Positions 7,893-13,349 of a DNA stretch of 13,349 nucleotides are shown here, one piece after another. A program made the position numbers and the translations under genes. Below the pieces are notes generated by a model that did not search any database, had not been told where the DNA came from, and saw nothing but the letters and a program-made list of their open reading frames with translations. Source of the DNA: BMS3ABIN04 sp965554225 (GTDB lineage Bacteria > Bacteroidota > Ignavibacteria > Ignavibacteriales > Melioribacteraceae); assembly GCA_965554225.1 (NCBI GenBank), contig CBEVZC010000082.1:1-13349 (forward strand), written 5' to 3'. Numbering within the stretch: position 1 is the stretch's first letter; each line of letters opens with the position of its first letter.

Positions 7893-8992
7893 AACTTATC
7901 TATCCAAATTATTCCTAAAATTTGCATACACAATGGTAAAACATCTTCAACTTCAATATCGTCAATCAAATCGGATTTACGGATAAAATATTTATTAGGT
8001 CCAAGAGGCGCCCAGTTAAAGGGATTTGTGGGACCAAAAATAGAAACTTGCGGAATAAGAGTTGCTCCGGCTACATGCATCACACCGGTATCGTTAGTAA
8101 TAAAGAGATCGCTCTTTTCAATTAGTGCTGCAACTTCCGAAACCTTTTTATTCACAAAAAAATTAATGTTGAGACCTAATTTATTTTTAACATATTCCAA
8201 TTCTTCATTATCAGCATTAGTCCCTGTTAAATAGAAATTAGCAGCTACTTTTTCGTTTAGGTTTTCAATTAAGTCTACATATTTGTCTAGCGACCATCTG
8301 TTTTTGGGTTTTCCCGCCCCAACGTGAAGACCAATTAATTTTTCACCAGATTTAAGATTTATCGAAGTAATAAAGTTTTCGGCTTCTTTTTTATCACTTG
8401 CAGAAATTAAAATATCTGTCGTAAAATTTTCCGTCGAAATTCCAAAAGGTCTAACTATATCCAAGATGAAATCGGATACATGTGCATCGGGTTTTTTATT
8501 CCAATTTATGTCAATTCTTCTATCAAACAAAAAAGCATATTGATTTACTTGCCCGTTTAAACTTTTGGGGCCAACTCTTATATTAGCATTTGCCAATCTT
8601 AATAAAAGCAGACTTGTAAAAGATACAGATACGGTCGAAGGTGCAATTGCCAGGTTATATTCCAAATTTAGTACTTTTTTTAGATTTAAAAAATAAGATG
8701 GTGCAAAAAGTTTTTTCTTATCAAAAACAAACAAATTATCAATAAACTTATTTCCAGAAATTGCGTAGAAATTTTGTATGCCGGCAATAACAGTCAAATT
8801 CGAATCCGGAAAAGTTTCTTTAATTGCTCTAAAAAGTGAAACGCTTGCCAACAAATCTCCAAACTGATTATGCTGACGAACAACAAGAATATTCTTGGGT
8901 GTACCAATATCTTTGCTGCCATTTTCCGCAACGGCAAGAAAATATTTAATTATTTTTAGCTTTATGTTAGCGAAAGCGTTTTGATTGGACAT
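7889..8992 (-). CDS. Glycosyltransferase family 9 (heptosyltransferase-like)
   Basis: 367 aa. GT9 enzymes are GT-B-fold transferases, best known for adding ADP-heptose to the lipopolysaccharide core at the inner face of the membrane. The N-terminal half begins with LVVRQHNQFGDLLAS (36-50), which carries the conserved R-x(5)-GD. The C-terminal half has LHVGAGKPKNRW (222-233), NDTGVMHVAGA (300-310) and FGPTNPFNWAPLG (319-331), the donor-binding signatures of the family. The first 30 residues form an extension with no clear motif. The gene starts 8 nt after the small membrane protein gene, and its TGA overlaps the Ppx/GppA ATG. No other LPS gene is present, so the sugar and acceptor are unknown. 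All signatures look intact. Confidence 0.9.
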   Translation of the reverse strand: MSNQNAFANIKLKIIKYFLAVAENGSKDIGTPKNILVVRQHNQFGDLLASVSLFRAIKETFPDSNLTVIAGIQNFYAISGNKFIDNLFVFDKKKLFAPSYFLNLKKVLNLEYNLAIAPSTVSVSFTSLLLLRLANANIRVGPKSLNGQVNQYAFLFDRRIDINWNKKPDAHVSDFILDIVRPFGISTENFTTDILISASDKKEAENFITSINLKSGEKLIGLHVGAGKPKNRWSLDKYVDLIENLNEKVAANFYLTGTNADNEELEYVKNKLGLNINFFVNKKVSEVAALIEKSDLFITNDTGVMHVAGATLIPQVSIFGPTNPFNWAPLGPNKYFIRKSDLIDDIEVEDVLPLCMQILGIIWIDKL

Positions 8993-9000
8993 TGAATAAA

Positions 9001-9204
9001 TTATTCTTCTGATTTCTTAGTATCAATTTCCTCGAAATCCGCATCTATTACATCCTCGCTCTTAATTTTTTCACTTGGATGTTTTGTTTCATGCACTTCT
9101 TCCTTCCTTGATGATGCAACAGGACCAGAAAATATTCCAATAAAATACTTAAAAGCTTTGTAAACAAAATATATAACTATTAGGTAAATAATAAATGAAA
9201 ACAA
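9001..9204 (-). CDS. Small single-pass membrane protein, DUF4834-like
   Basis: 67 aa. Residues about 2-26 form a hydrophobic, aromatic membrane segment rich in Ile and Tyr. A charged cytoplasmic-type tail follows, ending with the acidic motif DADFEEI (54-60). This layout resembles the small DUF4834 proteins of Bacteroidota, whose function is unknown; I recognise the layout rather than a precise match. The start is TTG, with GGGAGAG 8 nt upstream, and no ATG or GTG occurs nearby in frame. The gene starts 5 nt after the deoxynucleoside kinase stop and ends 8 nt before the GT9 start, so it belongs to the operon. Its tight placement and the clear Shine-Dalgarno sequence argue that it is real despite its size. 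Confidence 0.75.
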   Translation of the reverse strand: MFSFIIYLIVIYFVYKAFKYFIGIFSGPVASSRKEEVHETKHPSEKIKSEDVIDADFEEIDTKKSEE

Positions 9205-9219
9205 ATTGATTACTCTCCC
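9205..9219 (-). promoter_or_regulatory. RBS deciding the TTG start of the 67-aa membrane protein
   Basis: On the minus strand GGGAGAG (9213-9219) is followed by eight bases and then TTG (9202-9204). The site overlaps the end of the deoxynucleoside kinase gene (M-G-E-stop). Confidence 0.6.
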
Positions 9220-9872
9220 ATCTTTAACACAGGATTAAAATACTCTATAAATCCCCTGTCTTCTCTAAAAATTTGTTTATATAACTCATCAAAATCCTGC
9301 TGCTTTTTAACAAAATCTATTTCAGTAGAATTGACAATCAGTAACGGAGTAGTGTTATATTTGAAGAAGAAGTTATTATATGCTTCGCTCAGTTGAGATA
9401 TATAACTTCTTGTAATATTCCTCTCTATCGGTCTGCTTCTCTTTTTAATGTTATACATCAGGCGGTCAAGACTTGATTGCAAATAAACAACAAGATCAAC
9501 TTTACGCAAATCACGTTTAAGCAGCGGGAAAATATTTTCGTACAATTTTAGTTCTTCTGCTTCTAAGTTTAGATATGCAAATATTTGATCTTTATCAAAA
9601 GAATAATCGGCTACTAAGAAATTAGAAAAAAGATCTTCTTGAGCTAGCAATTGCTGCTGTTTGTATCTATTAAACAAGAAAAACATTTGAGTTTGAAATG
9701 CATATCTCTTTCTGTTATCATAAAACTTTTCAAGAAAAGGATTCTTTTCAAACTCCTCTATAATTAAATTAGCATTAAGTTTTTCAGCCAGCATTTTTGC
9801 GAGTGAAGTTTTACCGGCACCTATTACACCTTCAATTGCAATATATTTAACTTCAGACAACAGATTCTCCAT
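9210..9872 (-). CDS. Deoxynucleoside kinase
   Basis: 220 aa, a normal length for the dNK family, which phosphorylates deoxynucleosides from salvage in the cytoplasm. Visible parts are the P-loop GVIGAGKTS (15-23), the substrate-side acidic EEF (39-41) and FQTQMFFLFNRY (59-70). DYSFDKD (89-95) stands where the family has its D-R-S-like motif, and the LID region KKRSRPIERNI (143-153) carries the arginines that stabilise phosphate transfer. The preferred nucleoside cannot be told. The gene follows folK with a 20-bp overlap. In some related genomes, as I recall, FolK and dNK domains are fused in one protein, which fits this tight pairing. The first ATG has no Shine-Dalgarno sequence, whereas a TTG at codon 5 has GGAG 6 nt upstream, so the true start may be four codons later. 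Confidence 0.9.
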   Translation of the reverse strand: MENLLSEVKYIAIEGVIGAGKTSLAKMLAEKLNANLIIEEFEKNPFLEKFYDNRKRYAFQTQMFFLFNRYKQQQLLAQEDLFSNFLVADYSFDKDQIFAYLNLEAEELKLYENIFPLLKRDLRKVDLVVYLQSSLDRLMYNIKKRSRPIERNITRSYISQLSEAYNNFFFKYNTTPLLIVNSTEIDFVKKQQDFDELYKQIFREDRGFIEYFNPVLKMGE

Positions 9873-10374
9873 GTAAGTTTAATTCACTGTTTGGAATTAC
9901 ATCAAAAATATATTTATTTAAATCTAAATTTATAAATTCTTTTATTTTTTTGTTATAAACCGGGTGAACTAATTCCGGAGCGATTTCAGCAAGCGGTATT
10001 AGAACAAAATCCCTCTTTGTTAAATCTTTGTGCGGTACTGTAATTTCTTCGTCTTCAAAAATCATATTATTAAATATTAAAATATCAACATCAATTTTTC
10101 TTGGTCCCCATCTTTCAGTCTTTTCCCTACCGATTTCAGTCTCAATATTTTTTGTAAAACTCAACAAGGATTTCAAATCATATTTCGTATTAATTTCAAT
10201 TACCATATTCAAAAAATCATCTTGTTTAACTGGTCCGTAAGGATGCGATACATATATAGACGATATTCTTTTTACCGAACAATTCTCATTTCCCAAAATA
10301 TTAGTAATAACGTTTCTTAAATTAGCAATTTTATCCCCTTCGTTAGAACCCAAAGCCAGAAATACTTTATTCAT
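9853..10374 (-). CDS. folK: 2-amino-4-hydroxy-6-hydroxymethyldihydropteridine diphosphokinase
   Basis: 173 aa. It transfers diphosphate from ATP to 6-hydroxymethyl-7,8-dihydropterin, the step before dihydropteroate synthase in folate synthesis. The typical N-terminus FLALGSNEGDKIANLR (5-20) is present. So is the active-site block GREKTERWGPRKIDVDIL (82-99), with Asp95 and Asp97 as the Mg2+ ligands, followed by VPHKDLTKRDFVLIPLAEI (113-131). Length and motifs are complete. A C-terminal tail of about 15 residues extends past the usual domain and is encoded partly by the bases shared with the kinase gene. The gene overlaps folB by 8 bp and has GGGAAG just before its ATG, so it is coupled to folB. 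The two encode consecutive steps of the pathway. Confidence 0.95.
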   Translation of the reverse strand: MNKVFLALGSNEGDKIANLRNVITNILGNENCSVKRISSIYVSHPYGPVKQDDFLNMVIEINTKYDLKSLLSFTKNIETEIGREKTERWGPRKIDVDILIFNNMIFEDEEITVPHKDLTKRDFVLIPLAEIAPELVHPVYNKKIKEFINLDLNKYIFDVIPNSELNLHGESVV

Positions 10375-10735
10375 TTCTTCCCTTTATTACTTCAGCTTCC
10401 ACATGATCAATCAATCCGCCGACCGGCACATTGTTTTTCCTTACCCTTACGGCAATCTTTGAAACAGTAGAATATTTCTTTAACAGTTCATCGGCAATAA
10501 TAGTTGCAAGAGTTTCTATAAGATAATATTTTCTTGTATTTACAACCTCTTCAATAAACCTATAAACTTTTTCATAGTTGATGGTATATTTCAAATCATC
10601 CTTTTTAGCAGCTTCACTGAAGTCGGTATATAAATCCACATCAGCTTCAAACTTTCCGCCCATGTGCTGTTCTTCTTTCATAACGCCATGATAAGCATAA
10701 AATATTGCATTTTTTATTCTAATAATATTAGTCAT
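10367..10735 (-). CDS. folB: Dihydroneopterin aldolase
   Basis: 122 aa, the full length of the family. It cleaves 7,8-dihydroneopterin to 6-hydroxymethyl-7,8-dihydropterin and glycolaldehyde, providing the substrate of the FolK encoded next to it. Markers are AYHGVMKEEQ (14-23) with the conserved Glu, TINYEKV (51-57), LIETLA (72-77) with the pterin-binding Glu, and RVRKNNVPVGGL (97-108) with the catalytic Lys region. The gene starts 3 nt after the EamA transporter stop (TAAAATATG), with a poor Shine-Dalgarno sequence, so it probably depends on coupled translation. It overlaps folK by 8 bp. Confidence 0.95.
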   Translation of the reverse strand: MTNIIRIKNAIFYAYHGVMKEEQHMGGKFEADVDLYTDFSEAAKKDDLKYTINYEKVYRFIEEVVNTRKYYLIETLATIIADELLKKYSTVSKIAVRVRKNNVPVGGLIDHVEAEVIKGRNE

Positions 10736-10738
10736 ATT

Positions 10739-11650
10739 TTATTCAACCGCTTTTTTTTTAAGATAGCTCCTTAAGCCCTTAAAATTAGCAAATAAAATTC
10801 CAATTAGCACTAACGAACTTCCCATTAAATCTCTTTCGGATAATTTTTCCGATGCAAATAACCACCCGATTAAAAGAGCAATAATCGGAGTAATAAAAGC
10901 TGAGAGCGAGAGAATCACCACATTCATTCTTTTCATCAACCAATAATAAATTGTAAAGGTCATCAAGGTTCCAAAAAATGCCAAATAAACAACGGATAAT
11001 ACTGCCGGAGTTTTATAAACGATATCTGCCGTATTTTCAAACATGAGACCTAAAAACAAAAGTGCAATTCCGCCAATTAGTAAGGGAATAAAATTCATAG
11101 ATAAAGGGTTTAAATGATTGCCGTATTTTTTAATAATCACTGCTATACCGCCTTGCATTGCAGCGCTTAAAACCACGGCAAGCATTCCCCATAAATTTAG
11201 TGTAAAATTTAAAGATAAATCGTCAGAGAAAATTATTACAATACCTAAAAATCCAATAGTTGCACCAAGGACTTTAAATATATCAACGCTGTCGTGCGGA
11301 AGCGCCATTTTAGAATAAATAATTACAAAAAACGGAAATGATCCGAAAAGTATTGAAGCCAATCCGGACGGAATATATTGTTCAGCCCAATAAACTAATC
11401 CGAAAGGAACAACAAAAGAAAAGAAACCCATAATCAAATATAATTTTACAGAGAGCTTATCTTTCTGGATTGAAATACCTTGGGAAAGCATGAAAATTAG
11501 AATAAACACGGATGCGAGCGAAAACCGCAATCCGGCAGCAAACATTGGCGGGAATGCATCCAAACCAATACGAATGGCAAGCCAGGTTGAACCCCACAAA
11601 AGACAGATGAGAATAAACCCGGAATATATCTTTAAACTTTCGGATTTCAA
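10739..11650 (-). CDS. EamA/DMT-family transporter
   Basis: 303 aa with about ten hydrophobic segments, the normal form of the drug/metabolite transporter superfamily with two EamA repeats. LLWGSTWLAIRIG (17-29) in the first helix and the AGLRFSLAS segment (39-47) are typical of the first repeat. The second repeat begins near residue 150, and a basic tail (LRSYLKKK) ends the protein on the cytoplasmic side. Members export amino acids, nucleosides or other small metabolites, and the substrate here cannot be told. The start is TTG in a TTGA overlap with the upstream TGA stop, with AAGAGA 7 nt before it. No Met occurs before the second membrane helix, so this start is needed. Lying between the laccase-domain gene and folB, it is part of the operon. 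Confidence 0.88.
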   Translation of the reverse strand: MKSESLKIYSGFILICLLWGSTWLAIRIGLDAFPPMFAAGLRFSLASVFILIFMLSQGISIQKDKLSVKLYLIMGFFSFVVPFGLVYWAEQYIPSGLASILFGSFPFFVIIYSKMALPHDSVDIFKVLGATIGFLGIVIIFSDDLSLNFTLNLWGMLAVVLSAAMQGGIAVIIKKYGNHLNPLSMNFIPLLIGGIALLFLGLMFENTADIVYKTPAVLSVVYLAFFGTLMTFTIYYWLMKRMNVVILSLSAFITPIIALLIGWLFASEKLSERDLMGSSLVLIGILFANFKGLRSYLKKKAVE

Positions 11651-11663
11651 CTATTTGTCTCTT
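11647..11663 (-). promoter_or_regulatory. TTGA stop-start junction of the EamA gene
   Basis: On the minus strand the TTG start (11648-11650) shares two bases with the TGA stop (11647-11649) of the upstream gene, forming TTGA in the manner of ATGA couplings. AAGAGA (11658-11663) lies 7 nt upstream. Confidence 0.6.
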
Positions 11664-12387
11664 TCATAACAATAACACCCAAAGCTCTCCCGGATTTTTT
11701 GCCGTCCCGTCTGTAAGAGTGAAGTATTTTAGAATCAAATGAACATAGTTTCGATTGTTGAATATTCTGTGTTCTTATTCCGCTGGAAGTTAACATATCG
11801 TAATTTGCCAAAGCAACATAAAGAAAGTACTTATCTTCTTTTTGCAGAATATATTTAGGATCGAATAATTCGGCAACTTCAATTCCCACTTCATAATTTT
11901 TTTGTGAAATTGACGGACCGATATATGCATAAATATTTTTGGGATCCGAATGAAACTTTTCTATTAAAACAGAAATCGTTTTTACTAAAATTTTCTTTTC
12001 TGTTCCCCGCCACCCGGAATGAACTCCGGCAATAACTTTATTTTTAGAATCATAGAGAAAAACCGGGACACAGTCAGCCGTTGAAATTGCTAATCCCAAT
12101 TTAGGTTTATCCGTTATTAATGCATCACTTTCAAACTGTTTCTTAGCATCATGAACAATAGTAACAATATCACTGTGGATCTGCTTTTGTAAAACAACTG
12201 TATCCAAATTCAATCCTAATCTACTGAAAAAGCTCTTTCTGTTTTCATTAACCGATTTTTCATCATCTCCGACTGTTTTAGACATATTAAAATAAAACGG
12301 AGCTGCCCTGTTTAACCCAATTTTAGTACTCATTCCGAATTTTAGCTCAGGGAGAGAATCTAATAAAACACTTCTAATAATTATCAT
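11647..12387 (-). CDS. pgeF: Laccase-domain (PgeF/YfiH, DUF152) purine nucleoside phosphorylase-like enzyme
   Basis: 246 aa, the normal length of the family once called multi-copper polyphenol oxidoreductase. Relatives act on purine nucleosides, and in E. coli the protein (YfiH/PgeF) corrects wrong amino acids in peptidoglycan precursors. The three zinc ligands are visible: His71 in LQKQIHSDIV, Cys106 in STADCVPVFL and His123 in GVHSGWRGT. IGPSISQKNYEVG (156-168) and SYRRDG (224-229) complete the signature. Many members have a Cys pair just before YEV, replaced here by K-N; it is not a zinc ligand. The gene begins the compact operon and overlaps the EamA start by 4 bp. No strong promoter is visible in the 87 nt upstream; TTAATTTG on the minus strand around 12431-12438 is only a weak -7 candidate. 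Confidence 0.88.
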   Translation of the reverse strand: MIIIRSVLLDSLPELKFGMSTKIGLNRAAPFYFNMSKTVGDDEKSVNENRKSFFSRLGLNLDTVVLQKQIHSDIVTIVHDAKKQFESDALITDKPKLGLAISTADCVPVFLYDSKNKVIAGVHSGWRGTEKKILVKTISVLIEKFHSDPKNIYAYIGPSISQKNYEVGIEVAELFDPKYILQKEDKYFLYVALANYDMLTSSGIRTQNIQQSKLCSFDSKILHSYRRDGKKSGRALGVIVMKETNS

Positions 12388-12474
12388 AATATCAATCTTA
12401 TTTTGAAATACTAATTTAGTGAGAGCCGAGCAAATTAAAAAGCAAGTTACAGGAAATTATAAGGTGGGAATTTC

Positions 12475-12831
12475 TTATTTGTCCTTCAGTTTCTTTTGAA
12501 ATTTCAATTTATTGTTAAAAGGTAAATTTCCATCAATAAAAATAAAAGGAATAAATAGCTGTTGACCTAGTTCATCATAATTCGGCTGTAGAATAAAGTT
12601 CGGGTTTTGAATTGTAGAATCGGAATAAATTTTTCTGTAATATTTCTGAAAAGCATCTTGTTTATTCAGCTGCAGAACACCCTTCTTACCGATAAGAAAA
12701 TACTGATTGCCATTTTGAATTAATCCGTAAAATCTATCGTTAGAATTTACAGATTTATTTCCCATTGAATCCACTTGTCCAAGAATTTTGGATGAGATAA
12801 ATAGTAATATCACTAAAATTAGTATCTTCAT
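12475..12831 (-). CDS. Small secreted protein of unknown function
   Basis: 118 aa. I do not recognise the family. Residues 1-18 form a clear signal peptide (MK, then a hydrophobic core, ending ILG before Q19), so a mature protein of about 100 aa would reach the periplasm or outside. There is no lipobox Cys. The mature part is polar, with many Asn and Gln. A segment RFYGLIQNGNQYFLIGKKG (33-51) looks like paired beta strands, and FIPFIFIDGNLPF (93-105) is hydrophobic. The tail is lysine-rich (KLKFQKKLKDK). The gene has an ATG start, no clear Shine-Dalgarno sequence, and an unusually long non-coding region upstream with a 19-bp palindrome. It ends 87 nt before the laccase-domain gene and may be transcribed separately. 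A real gene is likely, but codon statistics would help. Confidence 0.6.
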   Translation of the reverse strand: MKILILVILLFISSKILGQVDSMGNKSVNSNDRFYGLIQNGNQYFLIGKKGVLQLNKQDAFQKYYRKIYSDSTIQNPNFILQPNYDELGQQLFIPFIFIDGNLPFNNKLKFQKKLKDK

Positions 12832-12860
12832 AAAATTTACTTGTAGATATTTTACAAATT

Positions 12861-12879
12861 GTTTTTTACAGTAAAAAAC
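12861..12879. repeat. 19-bp perfect palindrome upstream of the secreted-protein gene
   Basis: GTTTTTTAC (12861-12869) and GTAAAAAAC (12871-12879) are exact reverse complements around a single A. The element lies 30-48 nt before the ATG of the small secreted protein. As RNA it could form a 7-bp stem with a five-base loop, but the stem is nearly all A/U. Its position fits an operator for a dimeric regulator as well as it fits a weak hairpin. Confidence 0.45.
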
Positions 12880-12937
12880 GAATCCGAGTCTTATAATCTT
12901 CGAAAAGATACGAGGGAAAGTTTAGAAGAACTAAAAA

Positions 12938-12953
12938 TTGAGAGTTGAGAATT
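12938..12953. repeat. Short tandem repeat TTGAGAG/TTGAGAA
   Basis: Two adjacent seven-base units differ at the last base. The stretch resembles intergenic TTGAGAATTGAGAG-type repeats found in several bacterial groups. It has no evident function. Confidence 0.35.
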
Positions 12954-13016
12954 CAAAAATCAGAATCAAGCATCTAGCTCCATTTTACTTTGATATTTTC
13001 TATAGAAAACGAATGA

Positions 13017-13045
13017 CACAGATTTAAAAGATCTCCACGGATTGA
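13017..13045. repeat. Degenerate direct repeat CACAGATTTA / CACGGATTGA
   Basis: Two ten-base units, identical at eight positions, start 19 nt apart. The pattern resembles the CACAGATT/CACGGATT repeats I recall from intergenic regions of environmental bacterial genomes. It is too short here to call an element. Confidence 0.35.
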
Positions 13046-13120
13046 ATTTTATCTATAAAGAAGGACTAAGAATATGATTAAGAATAAAGACTCGAGTATC
13101 TTGCTCTAGCATTAAAACAA

Positions 13121-13144
13121 AAAGGGAACGAAATTGTTCCCTTT
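13121..13144 (-). terminator. Rho-independent terminator of the Cys/Met PLP enzyme gene
   Basis: AAAGGGAAC (13121-13129) and GTTCCCTTT (13136-13144) form a perfect 9-bp stem around a six-base loop. On the minus strand the stem runs into a U-rich tract (TTTTTGTTTT including the stem end). It lies 26 nt after the stop codon of the partial gene. Confidence 0.9.
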
Positions 13145-13170
13145 CTTTATTTTTAACTATTTTCTAAAAA

Positions 13171-13349
13171 TTAAATTTGCTCCAATGACCTATCTAAATC
13201 GAGAAGTATATCATCAGTATTTTCAAGACCTATGGAAATACGAACACCTCCGGCATCAATTCCCCTTTCTGCAAGCTTTTCGGCAGGTATTACTGAATGC
13301 GTCATGGATGCAGGATGCTCTATCAAAGTTCTTGTATGACCTAAACTAA
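13171..13349 (-). CDS. Cys/Met metabolism PLP-dependent enzyme, C-terminal end (partial)
   Basis: Only the last 58 codons are present; the gene continues past the right edge. The visible part is the C-terminal signature of the cystathionine gamma-synthase / methionine gamma-lyase / O-acetylhomoserine sulfhydrylase family. It has SLGHTRTLIEHPASMTHS (1-18 of the fragment), then GIDAGGVRISIGLENTDD (29-46) and a final helix ending SLEQI. In this family the Arg of V-R-I-S-I-G binds the substrate carboxylate. The catalytic Lys lies upstream, outside the window. The fragment does not tell which reaction is carried out; SLGHTRTLIEHPASMTH is often seen in lyase-type members. The stop is TAA, followed by a strong terminator, so the gene ends its transcription unit. 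Confidence 0.88.
   Translation of the reverse strand, partial: SLGHTRTLIEHPASMTHSVIPAEKLAERGIDAGGVRISIGLENTDDILLDLDRSLEQI

Larger units (their letters stand above)
12832..13120. other. Intergenic region with degenerate short repeats
   Basis: I see no credible gene in these bases. The longest plausible start (ATG at 13074, plus strand) runs only 11 codons. Two short tandem-like elements stand out: TTGAGAG/TTGAGAA at 12938-12951, and CACAGATTTA/CACGGATTGA at 13017-13026 and 13036-13045. Similar strings recur in intergenic DNA of some environmental Bacteroidota, as far as I recall, so these may be decayed dispersed repeats. The left part must also hold the promoter of the secreted-protein gene, but I could not assign clear boxes. 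Confidence 0.5.

Noticed and set aside
3024..7908. Identical 13-base string (TTTGGATAGATAA on the minus strand) just before two start codons, at 3024-3036 and 7896-7908
   Set aside because: One exact 13-base repeat is expected by chance in an AT-rich window of this size, and the second copy codes for W-I-D-K at the end of the GT9 protein.
12453..12474. Inverted repeat GAAATT/AATTTC after the secreted-protein gene
   Set aside because: It has only six mostly A/T pairs, a ten-base loop and no strong U tract.
13134..13349. Plus-strand open frame at the right edge
   Set aside because: It is antisense to the C-terminal end of the Cys/Met PLP enzyme and overlaps that gene's terminator.
1..13349. 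A new defence, CRISPR, toxin-antitoxin or biosynthetic system
   Set aside because: No arrays, nucleases, toxin-antitoxin pairs or biosynthetic clusters are visible. Most genes belong to known housekeeping families.

Overview
This is an AT-rich chromosomal window. Every supported gene lies on the minus strand, so transcription runs from the right end to the left. The gene families and promoter style suggest the Bacteroidota/Ignavibacteriota/Chlorobiota (FCB) group, with Ignavibacteria-like bacteria my best guess. The grounds are a TonB-type protein with poly-proline linkers, a CitMHS_2-like transporter, folB-folK next to a deoxynucleoside kinase, a small DUF4834-like membrane protein, and promoter candidates of the form TTTG-N20-TAnnTTTG. 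I found no rRNA, tRNA, CRISPR array, transposase or phage gene.

Layout from right to left, in the direction of transcription. (1) 13349-13171 is the C-terminal end of a Cys/Met-metabolism PLP enzyme, closed by a clear rho-independent terminator (13121-13144). (2) 13120-12832 is non-coding, with degenerate short direct repeats and a 19-bp palindrome. It leads to a small secreted protein of unknown function (12831-12475). (3) 12387-6345 is a very compact eight-gene run: pgeF-like laccase-domain enzyme, EamA transporter, folB, folK, deoxynucleoside kinase, small membrane protein, GT9 glycosyltransferase, Ppx/GppA phosphatase. Neighbours overlap or lie at most 8 nt apart, so this is almost certainly one operon. 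(4) After a 135-nt gap with a good promoter candidate, a second run (6209-1047) holds asnS, a CitMHS_2/NhaD-like transporter, an unknown acidic protein coupled to it by TAATG, the NAD(P)HX repair enzyme, and a VanZ-like protein. (5) A TonB-like protein has its own promoter candidate, a strong Shine-Dalgarno sequence with a TTG start, and a strong hairpin terminator. (6) 1-247 has no gene. It may hold the promoter of a gene beyond the left edge.

The operons mix housekeeping tasks: folate synthesis, deoxynucleotide salvage, metabolite and peptidoglycan repair, tRNA charging, polyphosphate or (p)ppGpp turnover, surface glycan synthesis and ion or anion transport. I see no dedicated defence, secretion or biosynthetic system, and nothing that amounts to a convincing new system. 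The points most worth a second look are the unknown protein coupled to the transporter, the secreted protein with its upstream palindrome, the frequent use of TTG starts, and the folK/deoxynucleoside kinase junction.
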